Positions 7,865 to 16,880 of a stretch of DNA of 35,413 nucleotides are shown one piece after another (position 1 is the stretch's first letter; the number at the start of each line of letters is the position of its first letter). The notes under the pieces are model-generated. The model was not told the DNA's origin and did no database searches. It worked only from the letters and a program-made list of their open reading frames with translations. Made by a program: the position numbers and the translations under genes. The stretch is from Bacillota bacterium (GTDB lineage: Bacteria; Bacillota_I; Bacilli_A; RF39; UBA660): contig SVAM01000013.1 of NCBI GenBank assembly GCA_015059425.1, forward strand, positions 1 through 35,413, written 5' to 3'.

Positions 7865-8659
7865 ATGGAAATAGGTTATAATAAAAATGTCAGATATATA
7901 TTAAGTTTTATAGGAATAGAAAATGTTGAGTTAATAGAAGCTTATATTGAAAATATTCTTAGACAAGAATTTGTTGATTTTTCGTCTGAAGAAGATATTA
8001 CAAAAGTATTAGAAGAATATGCAAACTCATATACTGGAAAATTAGCTTTAAATGAAATCGAAACTATAAGAAGTTATACTGGGTTTCGTTTTAGAGAGTT
8101 GAACGCGGTTTTAAGAAATAATTGGAATTATGAAATTAATGGTAAACTTACAGATGAAATAAGGAGAGAATATTTAAGTTTATCAGAAGATATTAAACAA
8201 ATAATAGCAAAAACAACTGATTTGCCAACAAATATTAAAACTTATAGAGGAGTAAGTATTGATGCATTTAGTGGTTATGGTATTAGAAAGATAAATGATT
8301 TAAAATATTTAGAAGGTAAATATTTATATGAGTCTGGTTTTACTAGTACTTCTTTAGTAGAAAAAAATTGTTTTTTTTACAATCAAAGTGATTGGGGAAC
8401 TAAGTCAAATATTTTAATAGAGTACCTTGTACCTTCTAGTGATGATGGAATATGGTTAAATAACGATTTGTTAAGTTATTCTGCTAGCCAAAATGAGTTT
8501 TTAATTAATAGCGCAAGTTTATTCAAGGTTTTAAATGTTGAAGTTAATAATCTAGATGACACTGTAAAAATGCAAGTAATGTTAATACCTAAAAAAATGT
8601 GGAACAAAGTAGATTATGAGATACAAAAAAATAATGTTAATGATAGTTTAAAAAGATAG
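7865..8659 (+). CDS. Predicted ADP-ribosyltransferase (ADPrib_exo_Tox fold, R-S-QxE)
   Basis: A 264-residue protein that probably transfers ADP-ribose from NAD+ to a protein. The catalytic series of the R-S-E clade is in order: R128 in TYRGV, S161-T162-S163 in GFTSTS, and Q209-N210-E211 in SQNEFLINSASLFKV, with the usual E-x-L-I-(4)-F-x-V tail. The Q-x-E form occurs in C3-type and other asparagine/threonine-modifying toxins. Residues 1-110 are a helical N-terminal region of unknown role. No signal peptide, transmembrane helix or repeat is seen, so it is either cytosolic or exported by an unseen route. It is a single gene with GGAG upstream, and no immunity gene is obvious beside it. Confidence 0.75.
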   Translation: MEIGYNKNVRYILSFIGIENVELIEAYIENILRQEFVDFSSEEDITKVLEEYANSYTGKLALNEIETIRSYTGFRFRELNAVLRNNWNYEINGKLTDEIRREYLSLSEDIKQIIAKTTDLPTNIKTYRGVSIDAFSGYGIRKINDLKYLEGKYLYESGFTSTSLVEKNCFFYNQSDWGTKSNILIEYLVPSSDDGIWLNNDLLSYSASQNEFLINSASLFKVLNVEVNNLDDTVKMQVMLIPKKMWNKVDYEIQKNNVNDSLKR

Positions 8660-8714
8660 CATAATATTGTAAATTAAAATATTATCTAAATTGTGTTAAG
8701 CGAACATTTAAGTA

Positions 8715-8743
8715 TTTACATTTGAAATATGCTTTGTTATAAT
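8715..8743 (+). promoter_or_regulatory. Promoter for the helical-protein operon
   Basis: TTTACA (8715-8720), a 17-base spacer and TATAAT (8738-8743), with a TGT extension just before the -10. Confidence 0.8.
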
Positions 8744-8769
8744 TATCTATAGAATAAGGAGTGTTGGTT

Positions 8770-9951
8770 ATGAAAATATTATCTCCGGAAGTTACAAAAC
8801 TTCTTGATAAATTATATAATCTACGTGGCAGTGATAGTGTGGTATTTAAAGAAATGGAAAGTGCTCACAAAGAAGCTGAAGAAACAAGAATACGTACAAC
8901 TGAACAAAAGAGTGCTTTACAAGAAAAAATAGCTGGACTAGAGCGTGATAGCAAAGAATTAAATGAACAAGGTAAAAAATTAGCAGATGTTTTAAGTGGG
9001 ATTGATAAAAATACTTTTGCAATAGTTATTGAAAGATTAAATATTGATTTTGATCCAGAAGAATTAGCAAATGAACTAAATGATAAGCTTCCATCAACAA
9101 TAGAAAGAGTTAATGAAGATATTAAATCTAGTCAAGATGAATTAGTTAAAGTTGAAGAAGAAATGAATAGTGCAATTACTACTATTGAAGAAATTGGTAT
9201 TAGAAAAGATACAGCAATTGCAAATCAAGAAAAATTAAATGAATATTTTGAGCTTGCACTATCAGGTAATATTAATATTACAAGAGATTCAATAACTAAT
9301 TTATTAGAACAATTTAATTTTGATGAAGAAGAAACTAGAGAAGCTGCTAAATTATTAATGTTCCCAGAAGATGCATTGTATGAATATGATAATAAACTTA
9401 AGAACATGGAAAAGAAATCTATTAGCGAAGTAATGCAAGAGGCTAAAAAACAAGAAGAACCTAAGTTTGAAGAAGAAATAATTGAGGTTCCGGAAGAAAT
9501 AGTAGAAATAAGTAAAAATGTTGAAACTATTTTAGATTTTGCTAACGAATCAAAAGTTAATTCTGAACCTGAAGTTGTCGAAAAAAGTTTTGATAGAGAA
9601 GACTTAATTGATTTATTAAATGAAATTGGTTTAGATTATTTAGACTATACTACTAAAGATTTAGATGAAATATTAGCTAATTTTAATGAAAAAGTTATTA
9701 GAAGAAATGTATCGATGTTTAAAAATAATGATTTGAATTTAGATATTTTTGTTGATAATATTAGTTTAATATATGATAGGGAATTAGAAGCTAAGGTTGA
9801 TAGATTACTTAGAATTGGTAAAAGTGCTTTAGATATTTATTTAAATCCAAATATATTAACTAAATATGATTATAAAGGTTTAGATAAAGCTATTATACTT
9901 TTACAAAATAGTGGTTTAGATCCAAAGAAAGTGCCTTTAATGGCTTATTAG
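8770..9951 (+). CDS. Coiled-coil protein, unknown; first of three upstream of sepF
   Basis: A 393-residue protein I do not recognise. Residues ~25-160 are heptad-rich coiled coil with many Glu and Lys. A Glu-rich linker follows (~215-255). The C-terminal ~110 residues form regular helices of the pattern LNLDIFVDNISLIYDRELEAKVDRLL, then DYKGLDKAIILLQNSGLDPKKVPL, resembling a helical repeat. ATG 8770 fits the AAGGAGTG ribosome site; the in-frame GTG at 8761 overlaps that site and is rejected. It is cytosolic by composition. Two further helical proteins and then sepF and divIVA follow, so a link with division or cell shape is possible but is inference. Confidence 0.7.
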   Translation: MKILSPEVTKLLDKLYNLRGSDSVVFKEMESAHKEAEETRIRTTEQKSALQEKIAGLERDSKELNEQGKKLADVLSGIDKNTFAIVIERLNIDFDPEELANELNDKLPSTIERVNEDIKSSQDELVKVEEEMNSAITTIEEIGIRKDTAIANQEKLNEYFELALSGNINITRDSITNLLEQFNFDEEETREAAKLLMFPEDALYEYDNKLKNMEKKSISEVMQEAKKQEEPKFEEEIIEVPEEIVEISKNVETILDFANESKVNSEPEVVEKSFDREDLIDLLNEIGLDYLDYTTKDLDEILANFNEKVIRRNVSMFKNNDLNLDIFVDNISLIYDRELEAKVDRLLRIGKSALDIYLNPNILTKYDYKGLDKAIILLQNSGLDPKKVPLMAY

Positions 9952-9964
9952 GGAGGTTTAAAAT

Positions 9965-10714
9965 ATGAAATTTAAGGAATTTATAGATTTAGGAATTAAA
10001 ACAGATGATGGCGTTTTATTAACTAAATATTTATTAAATGTGAGTTTAGCTAAAAGTGATAATGTAAAAAGAATTATAAGATTGTTTAAAGATAATGGGT
10101 ATGATTTGAGTATTGTTCCAGGTAGTTTCTTTAAAATATTTACTTATAATGAAAAAGAAATAGCAGAACTAGAAAAAGTTTTAGAAGAAATTAATTCTTT
10201 AGGTTTAAAAAATATCTTTCAAGTGAATTTAAAAGTTGGATCTTTTAAAAGAGAATTTTTAGAAAGATTAAAATTTTGTTTGAATAATAATATACCATAT
10301 TTAAATAGTGATAATTCTTTTATCAAAGAATTATACAGTAAAGAATTATTTGGTGAATATACAGCTAAAAAGCCATTACAAGAATTAAAAGGCACAAGTG
10401 AAGTTGTGGAAGAAAAAGTGAATTTAGAACCAGCAATGGATGCTGAAGATAAACAAGTATATAATGAAATTATTGAAAAATTAAATTATTTGGTTTTAGC
10501 AAATCCTACTGATGAATTTTTAGCAATAGTAAAAGATAATATTATTAAAAAAATTCCTGAATCAATATTAAGAAAAGAATATAAATTTTTACCAGTTGGA
10601 GAAATGATTAGTGCTGTTATGTTTAGTGGTTTAGATGTAACGCCACTTGACAATATTCGAATTGAAGAATTAATTAGTAATGAATTTCCAACTGAAGAAA
10701 GGAATTTAGGATAA
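9965..10714 (+). CDS. Helical-repeat-like protein, unknown function
   Basis: A 249-residue cytosolic protein with no known family that I can name. Residues ~30-130 alternate helices in the pattern RIIRLFKDNGYDLSIVPGSFFKIFTYNEKEIAELEKVL, then SLGLKNIFQVNLKV. This recalls the C-terminal part of the preceding gene and the whole of the next. A Glu-rich linker near residue 145 separates a second helical domain that contains NPTDEFLAIVKDNIIKKIPESIL. A good GGGAGG site precedes the ATG, 13 bases after the previous stop. Its stop shares a base with the next ATG. Confidence 0.65.
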   Translation: MKFKEFIDLGIKTDDGVLLTKYLLNVSLAKSDNVKRIIRLFKDNGYDLSIVPGSFFKIFTYNEKEIAELEKVLEEINSLGLKNIFQVNLKVGSFKREFLERLKFCLNNNIPYLNSDNSFIKELYSKELFGEYTAKKPLQELKGTSEVVEEKVNLEPAMDAEDKQVYNEIIEKLNYLVLANPTDEFLAIVKDNIIKKIPESILRKEYKFLPVGEMISAVMFSGLDVTPLDNIRIEELISNEFPTEERNLG

Positions 10715-11001
10715 TGAAATTTTTAGAGAAATATGGTTTTAAAAAAAGTGATATTGAAGCTTTGAAAGAAAATTCAACAAGTACTTTAATTAAAGAACTT
10801 GAAGCTCATAAAAAATTAGTTTCTCAAAATTTGGATTATTTAAATAATATTGGGGTTACAAATTTGTGTGAAATATTTATAAATTATCATGATATGTTTT
10901 TAATGGATAATAGTAATTTTATTGAAATATTCAATAAATATGAACCAACTTCATTAATTGAAAAATTAGAAAAAGATGTTAGAATTATGGAGTATCTATA
11001 A
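10714..11001 (+). CDS. Small helical protein, unknown function
   Basis: A 95-residue, all-helical, charged protein. It has about two copies of the pattern seen in its two upstream neighbours (helix, -LN-IGVTNL-EIFINY-, helix). The ATG overlaps the preceding stop by one base and GAAAGGAA lies upstream, so it is translationally coupled. No membrane segment or metal motif is present. It is followed by a T-rich stretch and the sepF promoter. Coding status is supported by the overlap, codon use and the shared pattern; the role is unknown. Confidence 0.6.
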   Translation: MKFLEKYGFKKSDIEALKENSTSTLIKELEAHKKLVSQNLDYLNNIGVTNLCEIFINYHDMFLMDNSNFIEIFNKYEPTSLIEKLEKDVRIMEYL

Positions 11002-11028
11002 TTTTAACACTTTTCTTTTTTTTTTGCC

Positions 11029-11057
11029 TTGAAATGTTTTATATAATTTGATAGAAT
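11029..11057 (+). promoter_or_regulatory. sepF promoter
   Basis: TTGAAA (11029-11034), a 17-base spacer and TAGAAT (11052-11057), with a TGa extension. It probably drives the whole run to the terminator at 16803. Confidence 0.8.
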
Positions 11058-11090
11058 TAAATAGTAGATTAATAATAGGAGGAGTATATT

Positions 11091-11492
11091 ATGGCTCTAA
11101 AGATAAAAAACTTATTTAAAGACGTAGAAGATGATATTTTAACAGGTACAGAAGATGAATTTTACAATATTAGTGGGACTGATGCTTTAGCAGAGGCTGA
11201 TAAAACTGGAAATAAAATGATTTTATTAGAACCTCGTGCTTATTCAGAATCACAACAAATAGCAGATCATTTAAAAAATAGAAATAGTGTAGTAGTAAAC
11301 TTAAAAAGAGTTACATCTGATCAAGCTAAAAGAATTATTGATTTTTTAAGTGGATGTATTTATGCAATAGGTGGGACAATGCAAAAAATAGGAGTAGGTA
11401 TATATTTATGTACGCCTAATAATGTAAATGTTCAAGGTAAGATTACAGACGAAACTGAAAAAAATAAAGTTGAAGCTGAAGAAGAATGGTAA
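11091..11492 (+). CDS. sepF: Cell division protein SepF
   Basis: SepF tethers FtsZ to the membrane at the septum and bundles its filaments. The 133-residue protein has the N-terminal amphipathic helix (MALKIKNLFKD) expected to bind membrane. The SepF core follows: MILLEPRAYSESQQIADHLKNRNSVVVNLKRVTSDQAKRIIDFLSGCIYAIGG, then KIGVGIYLCTPNNVNVQG. The acidic linker between helix and core is shorter than in B. subtilis. A strong GGAGGAG site precedes the ATG. A DivIVA-like gene follows after 36 bases, as in many Firmicutes. Confidence 0.93.
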   Translation: MALKIKNLFKDVEDDILTGTEDEFYNISGTDALAEADKTGNKMILLEPRAYSESQQIADHLKNRNSVVVNLKRVTSDQAKRIIDFLSGCIYAIGGTMQKIGVGIYLCTPNNVNVQGKITDETEKNKVEAEEEW

Positions 11493-11528
11493 GAATTTAA
11501 ATTAAAAGTGCTGTCGAGGTGATAAATT

Positions 11529-11954
11529 TTGAAAAAGTTTAATACAAGCCTGAATGGTTATAATAAACTTGAAGTTAATAATTTTGTAAATGAAGTGACA
11601 ACTGAATATGAAAATATGCTTTTAAAGTTAAAGAAACAAGATGAAGATATTAAAAATTTACAACAAGAACTTGAAAAATATAAGAATATGGAAAGCACTT
11701 TAAATAGAGCTATAGTTGTAGCAGAAGATGCATCTAATCAAATTAAACGTGTAGCAAGAGATGAAGCAAAAGGTGTTATTGAAGATGCCAAACGTAATGC
11801 TTCACGCATTGTTAATGATGCATTGCTAAAAGCTGATAAAATAGAGCAAGATGCTGAATTATTAAAAAGAAGAGTTGTTATATTTAAAAGAAGACTTAAA
11901 AGTGTTGTTGATGAACAAAATGAATTTATTGATAGCATTAATGAGGATTACTAG
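11529..11954 (+). CDS. divIVA: DivIVA-like cell division/polarity protein
   Basis: A 141-residue DivIVA-family protein. DivIVA senses curved membrane at septa and poles and recruits partners. The N-terminal lipid-binding motif reads FNTSLNGYNKLEVNNFVNEV, close to the F---L-GY---EV--F- consensus. Coiled coil fills the rest (KQDEDIKNLQQELEKYKN, then DEAKGVIEDAKRNASRIVNDALLKADKIEQ), which also has an ATP-synthase-b-like Ala/Lys periodicity. It starts at TTG 11529 behind GAGGTGAT. It ends 9 bases before a large exported protein, an unusual neighbour. Confidence 0.85.
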   Translation: MKKFNTSLNGYNKLEVNNFVNEVTTEYENMLLKLKKQDEDIKNLQQELEKYKNMESTLNRAIVVAEDASNQIKRVARDEAKGVIEDAKRNASRIVNDALLKADKIEQDAELLKRRVVIFKRRLKSVVDEQNEFIDSINEDY

Positions 11955-11963
11955 AGGTGTGTT

Positions 11964-13694
11964 ATGAATAATAAAAAACGAATATTGTTAATGATAAGTG
12001 TTATGTTTTTAGGTATTAGCATATCATTTGCTTATTATGTTGTTAAATATATATTTAATGGTGAGGGTGCTAAAATAGATACTACTACTATAGTCTTAGA
12101 AGATTCTACTGTTACAGTGGAAGGTAATATAGATTTAGGAACTGGCTCAGATATAGCTGAAGTAATGCCAGGACATAAATTTGCATCAAAAATTAAGGTT
12201 ACTGCAACAGGGCCAGACGCATTTGTAATGTATAACTTGATATGGACTGGTAATGATGATTATGGGAACAATGGTAAAGGTGTTAATAATTTAAGTACAC
12301 CATTAAATTATACAGTTTATAGAACCAAAGATAGTACAATTGAAGTTGATATAAAATGTTATGAAAAACAAGGTTTTGTTGATAATCTACTAGCAATAAG
12401 CGAAATATGTAATGTAACTAATGAAGATGAATTAGGTGAGGCAGTTGCTACAGGACAAATACCAGTAGGGAAAAATACTGTAACTCTTGCTTTAGATGAA
12501 GAAATAATATCAACTAATGCAGGAACTGTTGTGTATTATCATATAATAGTAGAATATCCTGACACTAATACTAATCAAAGTGCTGATATGGAACTTACTG
12601 GTAATGTAATAGAAGGTATTGTTACAGTAGAAGCAAGTAAGAATAGTGGTGCTCCTGGAGATGCAAAAGATGTAATATTACTTAATATACCAAATATAAT
12701 AGAAACAGAGCCTGATTTTAGTGAAGCAGCAACAGAAGAAACAATAGGAGTAATATATAAAGAGGTAATCGATGATACATCAACTGCATTAACAAATGCG
12801 ACAACACCAAAGGTTAGAGCGACATTACTTTCTGAAACAGAAGATAATGTGACATATTACTTTAGAGGAGCACCAACAGATAACTATGTAAAATTTGCAG
12901 GATTCTATTGGCGAATAATTAGAATAAATGAGAATGGTTCAATAAGAATGATATATGCAGGAGATGCAGAAGTAATAGATGCTTTAACAGAAGAAAAAGA
13001 CGGGATAACTAAATATGATGTACTAGCAAATGGATATGATGATTCTGTTAATGAAGTACCATATACACAAATTGGTTCAAGTAAATTTAATAACGACCGG
13101 AAAGTAGCAGATACAGAGTTTTTGGGAAGTTTAATAAAAGATATGTTAGATAAATGGTATGAAGATAATTTGATTGCTTATACAGGATATATGGATGAAT
13201 ATTCAGGTTTTTGTAGCGATGACAGTTATAGCTCTCATGGGTATTGTAGAGATGATGGTGGCGTTGATGGTTGTTGGGATTGGGTTGATTATTATGATTA
13301 TGGATCATATATAAGGTTATATTCAAATATTCCAAATCCAACATTTAAATGCCCGAATAGTTGGGATTTAAATACAGTAAATAATGATTTGAATGTTGGA
13401 AATCGAGCATTAACATATCCGATAGGCTTAATAACAGCAGATGAAGTAGCATATGCAGGGGGAGTATTTTATAATGCTAAACATTATTTAAATACGGGTA
13501 ACCGTTATTGGACAATTTCACCAGCCTTTTTTGATGGAGAAATGGAAGGACCCCAAAACTTTGCAATACATGAACAAATGTATCATGAAAGTCCTATACA
13601 TTCTTTAGGTGTCAGACCAGTTATTAATTTGAGTCCAAATGTATCTCTTGGTGGAAATGGCACAATAGAAAGTCCATATGTAGTGGCAAATTAG
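11964..13694 (+). CDS. Exported protein: TasA-like N-terminal region plus C-terminal lectin/FGE-like domain
   Basis: A 576-residue protein with an N-terminal signal/anchor helix (residues 6-27). A segment resembling TasA/camelysin follows: FNGEGAKIDTTTIVLED, then MPGHKFASKIKVTATGPDAFVMYNLIWTG. The C-terminal half begins GIVYS-type, here GVIYKEVIDD, and continues YYFRGAPTDNYVKFAGFYWRIIRINENGSIRMIYAG. It closes ITADEVAYAGG, YWTISPAFFDG, GVRPVINLSPNVSLGGNGTIESPYVV. The same C-terminal frame recurs in four other proteins here. It may be a DUF6273/formylglycine-enzyme-like or C-type-lectin-like fold, by pattern only. It is probably cell-surface. It lies 9 bases after divIVA and shares its operon. 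Confidence 0.65.
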   Translation: MNNKKRILLMISVMFLGISISFAYYVVKYIFNGEGAKIDTTTIVLEDSTVTVEGNIDLGTGSDIAEVMPGHKFASKIKVTATGPDAFVMYNLIWTGNDDYGNNGKGVNNLSTPLNYTVYRTKDSTIEVDIKCYEKQGFVDNLLAISEICNVTNEDELGEAVATGQIPVGKNTVTLALDEEIISTNAGTVVYYHIIVEYPDTNTNQSADMELTGNVIEGIVTVEASKNSGAPGDAKDVILLNIPNIIETEPDFSEAATEETIGVIYKEVIDDTSTALTNATTPKVRATLLSETEDNVTYYFRGAPTDNYVKFAGFYWRIIRINENGSIRMIYAGDAEVIDALTEEKDGITKYDVLANGYDDSVNEVPYTQIGSSKFNNDRKVADTEFLGSLIKDMLDKWYEDNLIAYTGYMDEYSGFCSDDSYSSHGYCRDDGGVDGCWDWVDYYDYGSYIRLYSNIPNPTFKCPNSWDLNTVNNDLNVGNRALTYPIGLITADEVAYAGGVFYNAKHYLNTGNRYWTISPAFFDGEMEGPQNFAIHEQMYHESPIHSLGVRPVINLSPNVSLGGNGTIESPYVVAN

Positions 13695-13707
13695 AAAGGA
13701 AATAAAT

Positions 13708-14994
13708 ATGAAAAGATTTAGAATAATATTATGTTCATTATTATTAGTATTAAGTTTAATATTAATTTATGGTGTATCTAAACAAGTATTTGATAATAGT
13801 GAAACTAAAAATGATGAAACAATTAATGGTATAGCAATGTATGTAGAAAATGATGCTGGTACATATGTGTCTGCTACTGAACTTCCTGGTGAAGGTTATA
13901 TATTTAATAGTGGTAAAAGTAAATGTAATAATGGTGCTATACCAATATGGGATAGTAAGACTAATTCATTAATTACTAGTGATTTAACAACAAACGGAAC
14001 TAGTTGTTATTTGTATTTTGATAAAACTCCTTGTAAATCAGGAGATAGTGCATGTAAAAAAATACTTAGTAACAAATTAGTTAAAGCTAGAAAAAATTTA
14101 ACTGACATAATATCTGATGAGACTATGGGTATTGTTTATAGTACTAAAGATAATGATGGTACTACATTATACTTTGCAGGTGCTCCACTTGATAACTATG
14201 TTAAATTTGCTGGACAATATTGGAGAATAATTAGAATAAATGGTGATGGTTCTATTAGATTGCTATATGCTGGAAATGCTACAGAAATTGAATCTGATAA
14301 ATATACAATTTTATCTAATGGTTATGCTGATGGCTCTAATCATTATTTGGCGATAGATAACACAGCTTATAAATATAATACTTGTAAAGAAATGTATTGC
14401 TTAGGTTATACTTATAATGTAGGTTCAATAAATGGTGATGAAAAAGATAGTGCAGCAAAAGAACAATTAGAAGATTGGTATAGTTCTAATATAGCAACTT
14501 ATGAATCTAGTATAGATACTAATGCTGGTTTTTGTAGTGATAGGTCTTATGAAGATGGATATGATGATTCGCATGTGTATTATAATTATTATGGTGCTCG
14601 TTTAAGGTTAAGTGATAGTAAAAGACCGTCATTAATGTGTAAAGATCAGGATTTATTTACAGTACAAGGTGCTACAAAAGGTAATGGAGATTTAGATGCA
14701 CCGGTTGGTTTAATTACTGCTGATGAGCTAAATTATGCTGGTTCTGTTTGGGGCGGTAGTAATATAAATACTAAAGTATTTACTAGAAGCGGTTTTTCAT
14801 ATTGGACAATGTCTCCATTTTCATCAAAGGGTTCCGAACATTATATGACTATACTTCATTCTGCTGGATATATTACAAGAGAAAAAGGTTTAGATAGAAC
14901 TGATTCCTTTTATTTAAGGCCAGTAATAAATTTAAAAGGTTCTGTAACGTTAACTGGGGACGGTACTATGAGTAACCCATATGTAGTAGGATAG
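13708..14994 (+). CDS. Exported protein, short form lacking the TasA-like region
   Basis: A 428-residue protein that starts with a signal/anchor helix (residues 4-24). It goes straight into a Cys-paired module (SKCNNGAIPIW, then NGTSCYLYFDKTPC) and the family C-terminal domain: GIVYSTKDNDGTTLYFAGAPLDNYVKFAGQYWRIIRINGDGSIRLLYAG, ITADELNYAGS, SYWTMSPF, LRPVINLKGSVTLTGDGTMSNPYVV. It is related to both neighbours, which carry the extra TasA-like part. GAAAGGAAA precedes the ATG 14 bases after the previous stop. It is expected outside the membrane, and the Cys pairs suggest disulfides. Confidence 0.65.
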   Translation: MKRFRIILCSLLLVLSLILIYGVSKQVFDNSETKNDETINGIAMYVENDAGTYVSATELPGEGYIFNSGKSKCNNGAIPIWDSKTNSLITSDLTTNGTSCYLYFDKTPCKSGDSACKKILSNKLVKARKNLTDIISDETMGIVYSTKDNDGTTLYFAGAPLDNYVKFAGQYWRIIRINGDGSIRLLYAGNATEIESDKYTILSNGYADGSNHYLAIDNTAYKYNTCKEMYCLGYTYNVGSINGDEKDSAAKEQLEDWYSSNIATYESSIDTNAGFCSDRSYEDGYDDSHVYYNYYGARLRLSDSKRPSLMCKDQDLFTVQGATKGNGDLDAPVGLITADELNYAGSVWGGSNINTKVFTRSGFSYWTMSPFSSKGSEHYMTILHSAGYITREKGLDRTDSFYLRPVINLKGSVTLTGDGTMSNPYVVG

Positions 14995-15003
14995 GTGATA
15001 ATA

Positions 15004-16803
15004 ATGGAAAAAAAGAATAAATTTAAAAATATTTTAACAGTTGTAACAACTATCCTATTATTAGCAATAGGCATAACATTTGGTTATTATGCTGCACAAG
15101 TAATATTTGGTGGTAAAGGTAGTGCAATTGAGGCTACTACGGTAAAATTGGGTGATATAACATTTAATTATTCTGGAGAATTAGAGTTTAATGCTACTAA
15201 TATACTTCCAGGGCGCCAAATATTATCGGCAATAGAAGTTAATGCCCAAAATGCTAATCGTCTTGCAGTTTATGATTTGGTTTGGGTGGGAGATAATCAA
15301 CTTTCAACTGATTTAACGTTTACTGTTTATAAATCTAATTTGTCTTTAGAAGAAGCAAATGTAAACGTTGTTTGTAATCAAACACAAAAATATAGTAATG
15401 GTTATACTTTGTTTAGAGATGAATGTGTAATTAATAATATAGGTGTTTTAGGTGATCCAATAAATAGTGGTTATATAAATAGAAATACTTCTGATACAGA
15501 AGTAGTATTAGCTCCTAACGAAACAATTATTTCAGATGAAGAAAATGTAACTTATTACTATTATGTAGTTATAGAATATCCAAATGCTAATAAATTCCAA
15601 AATGCTGATGCTGGCAAGAAAATTGATGGAGAAATTAAAATTCAAAATGCTAGTGCAGCACCAGATACATCAATATTAGCTATTTATAAAGAAACAGATA
15701 ATGGTTATGAAAAAACGGATAGTATTCCAACTAACTATATATTTAATGAAGATGAAAGTACTTGTACAAATGATGCTACTGTAAGTTGGAATCCAGTTAA
15801 TAAAACTTTAACAACAACTGGACTTACTGCAGCTGGTACAACATGTGAGTTAAAATTTGATAAGAGTCCATGTGAAAAGTCAGGAACTGCTTGTTCTACA
15901 ATTCTTGCGAATAAAACAAAAGAAGAACGTACTGCTTTTAATAGTACATTAACTTCGAATACTAATGGTAAAATTTATTCTGCAGAAGAATTTGATGGTA
16001 CATCTTATTATTTTGCAGGAAATACAACTGAAAACTATGTTAAATTTGCGGGTTTATGGTGGAGAATTGTAAGAGTAAACTATGATGGATCAATAAGATT
16101 GATTTATCAAGGAACAAGTTCTACATCTAACGGTATATATACTACTAGTTATTTCAATAACTTTACTACTAGTTCTTCAGCAGAATATGTAGGATATATG
16201 TATGAACTTGGTAACAAACATGGTTTATCCAGTGATTCAACAATTAAAACAGTTTTAGATGATTTTTATGAATCAAAAATAGCTACGCATAGTGATGTTC
16301 AGTATGTTGATAGTAATTCTTATTATTGTAATGATCGAAGTATCACTTCTGGAGTTGGAATTGGTGCTAATGCTACAGTATTTGCTGGAAATGCGAGAAT
16401 AAATACTGGTAAAAATCCTACATTTAATTGTACAAATAATGAAGATATATTTACAACTATAGATTCTAACAAAGGAAATAAAGCTTTAAAATATCCAATA
16501 GGTACAATAACAGCTGATGAGGTATCTTATGCTGGAGGTATGTATAATGGAACAAATACAAATTATTATTTATATACAACTGTATCCTATTGGACGATGA
16601 CGCCAAGAGAATATAATAACAATAGTAATGGTCCTTTAATGTTTATGGTTCAGTATGAAACGAGTCCTGGTAGAATGCAAGCAAATTATGTTAAAGCTCC
16701 TGCAGCAGCATCATATGGGGTAAGGCCGGTAATCAATTTAAGAGCAGATGTTAAATTAAGTGGTTCAGGTACTACTAGTAGTCCTTATACAGTAAGTTTT
16801 TAG
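15004..16803 (+). CDS. Exported protein: TasA-like region, Cys-paired module and C-terminal family domain
   Basis: A 599-residue protein with an N-terminal signal/anchor helix. A TasA/camelysin-like region follows (ITFGYYAAQVIFGGKGSAIEATTVKLGD, LPGRQILSAIEVNAQNANRLAVYDLVWVG). Next is a Cys-paired module (STCTNDATVSW, then GTTCELKFDKSPC), and last the shared domain (YYFAGNTTENYVKFAGLWWRIVRVNYDGSIRLIYQG, ITADEVSYAGG, SYWTMTPRE, GVRPVINLRADVKLSGSGTTSSPYTV). It contains every module seen in the five paralogues here. I chose ATG 15004 because AGGTGAT lies just upstream; the in-frame GTG at 14995 is inside that site. It is the last gene before the operon terminator. Confidence 0.65.
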   Translation: MEKKNKFKNILTVVTTILLLAIGITFGYYAAQVIFGGKGSAIEATTVKLGDITFNYSGELEFNATNILPGRQILSAIEVNAQNANRLAVYDLVWVGDNQLSTDLTFTVYKSNLSLEEANVNVVCNQTQKYSNGYTLFRDECVINNIGVLGDPINSGYINRNTSDTEVVLAPNETIISDEENVTYYYYVVIEYPNANKFQNADAGKKIDGEIKIQNASAAPDTSILAIYKETDNGYEKTDSIPTNYIFNEDESTCTNDATVSWNPVNKTLTTTGLTAAGTTCELKFDKSPCEKSGTACSTILANKTKEERTAFNSTLTSNTNGKIYSAEEFDGTSYYFAGNTTENYVKFAGLWWRIVRVNYDGSIRLIYQGTSSTSNGIYTTSYFNNFTTSSSAEYVGYMYELGNKHGLSSDSTIKTVLDDFYESKIATHSDVQYVDSNSYYCNDRSITSGVGIGANATVFAGNARINTGKNPTFNCTNNEDIFTTIDSNKGNKALKYPIGTITADEVSYAGGMYNGTNTNYYLYTTVSYWTMTPREYNNNSNGPLMFMVQYETSPGRMQANYVKAPAAASYGVRPVINLRADVKLSGSGTTSSPYTVSF

Positions 16804-16827
16804 GAAACTAATATTAGTTTCCTTTTT
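16803..16827 (+). terminator. Strong terminator of the sepF operon
   Basis: A perfect 20-base palindrome (16803-16822) is followed by five T. It starts at the last base of the stop codon. Confidence 0.88.
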
Positions 16828-16880
16828 CTATGCTTTCTTTTAAGTTTAATTTAAGATATAATTAATGTGGGTGATGTAAT

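Noticed and set aside
8661..8685. Inverted repeat ATAATATT/AATATTAT after the ADP-ribosyltransferase gene
   Set aside because: Only A/T pairs and no T tract; too weak to call a terminator.
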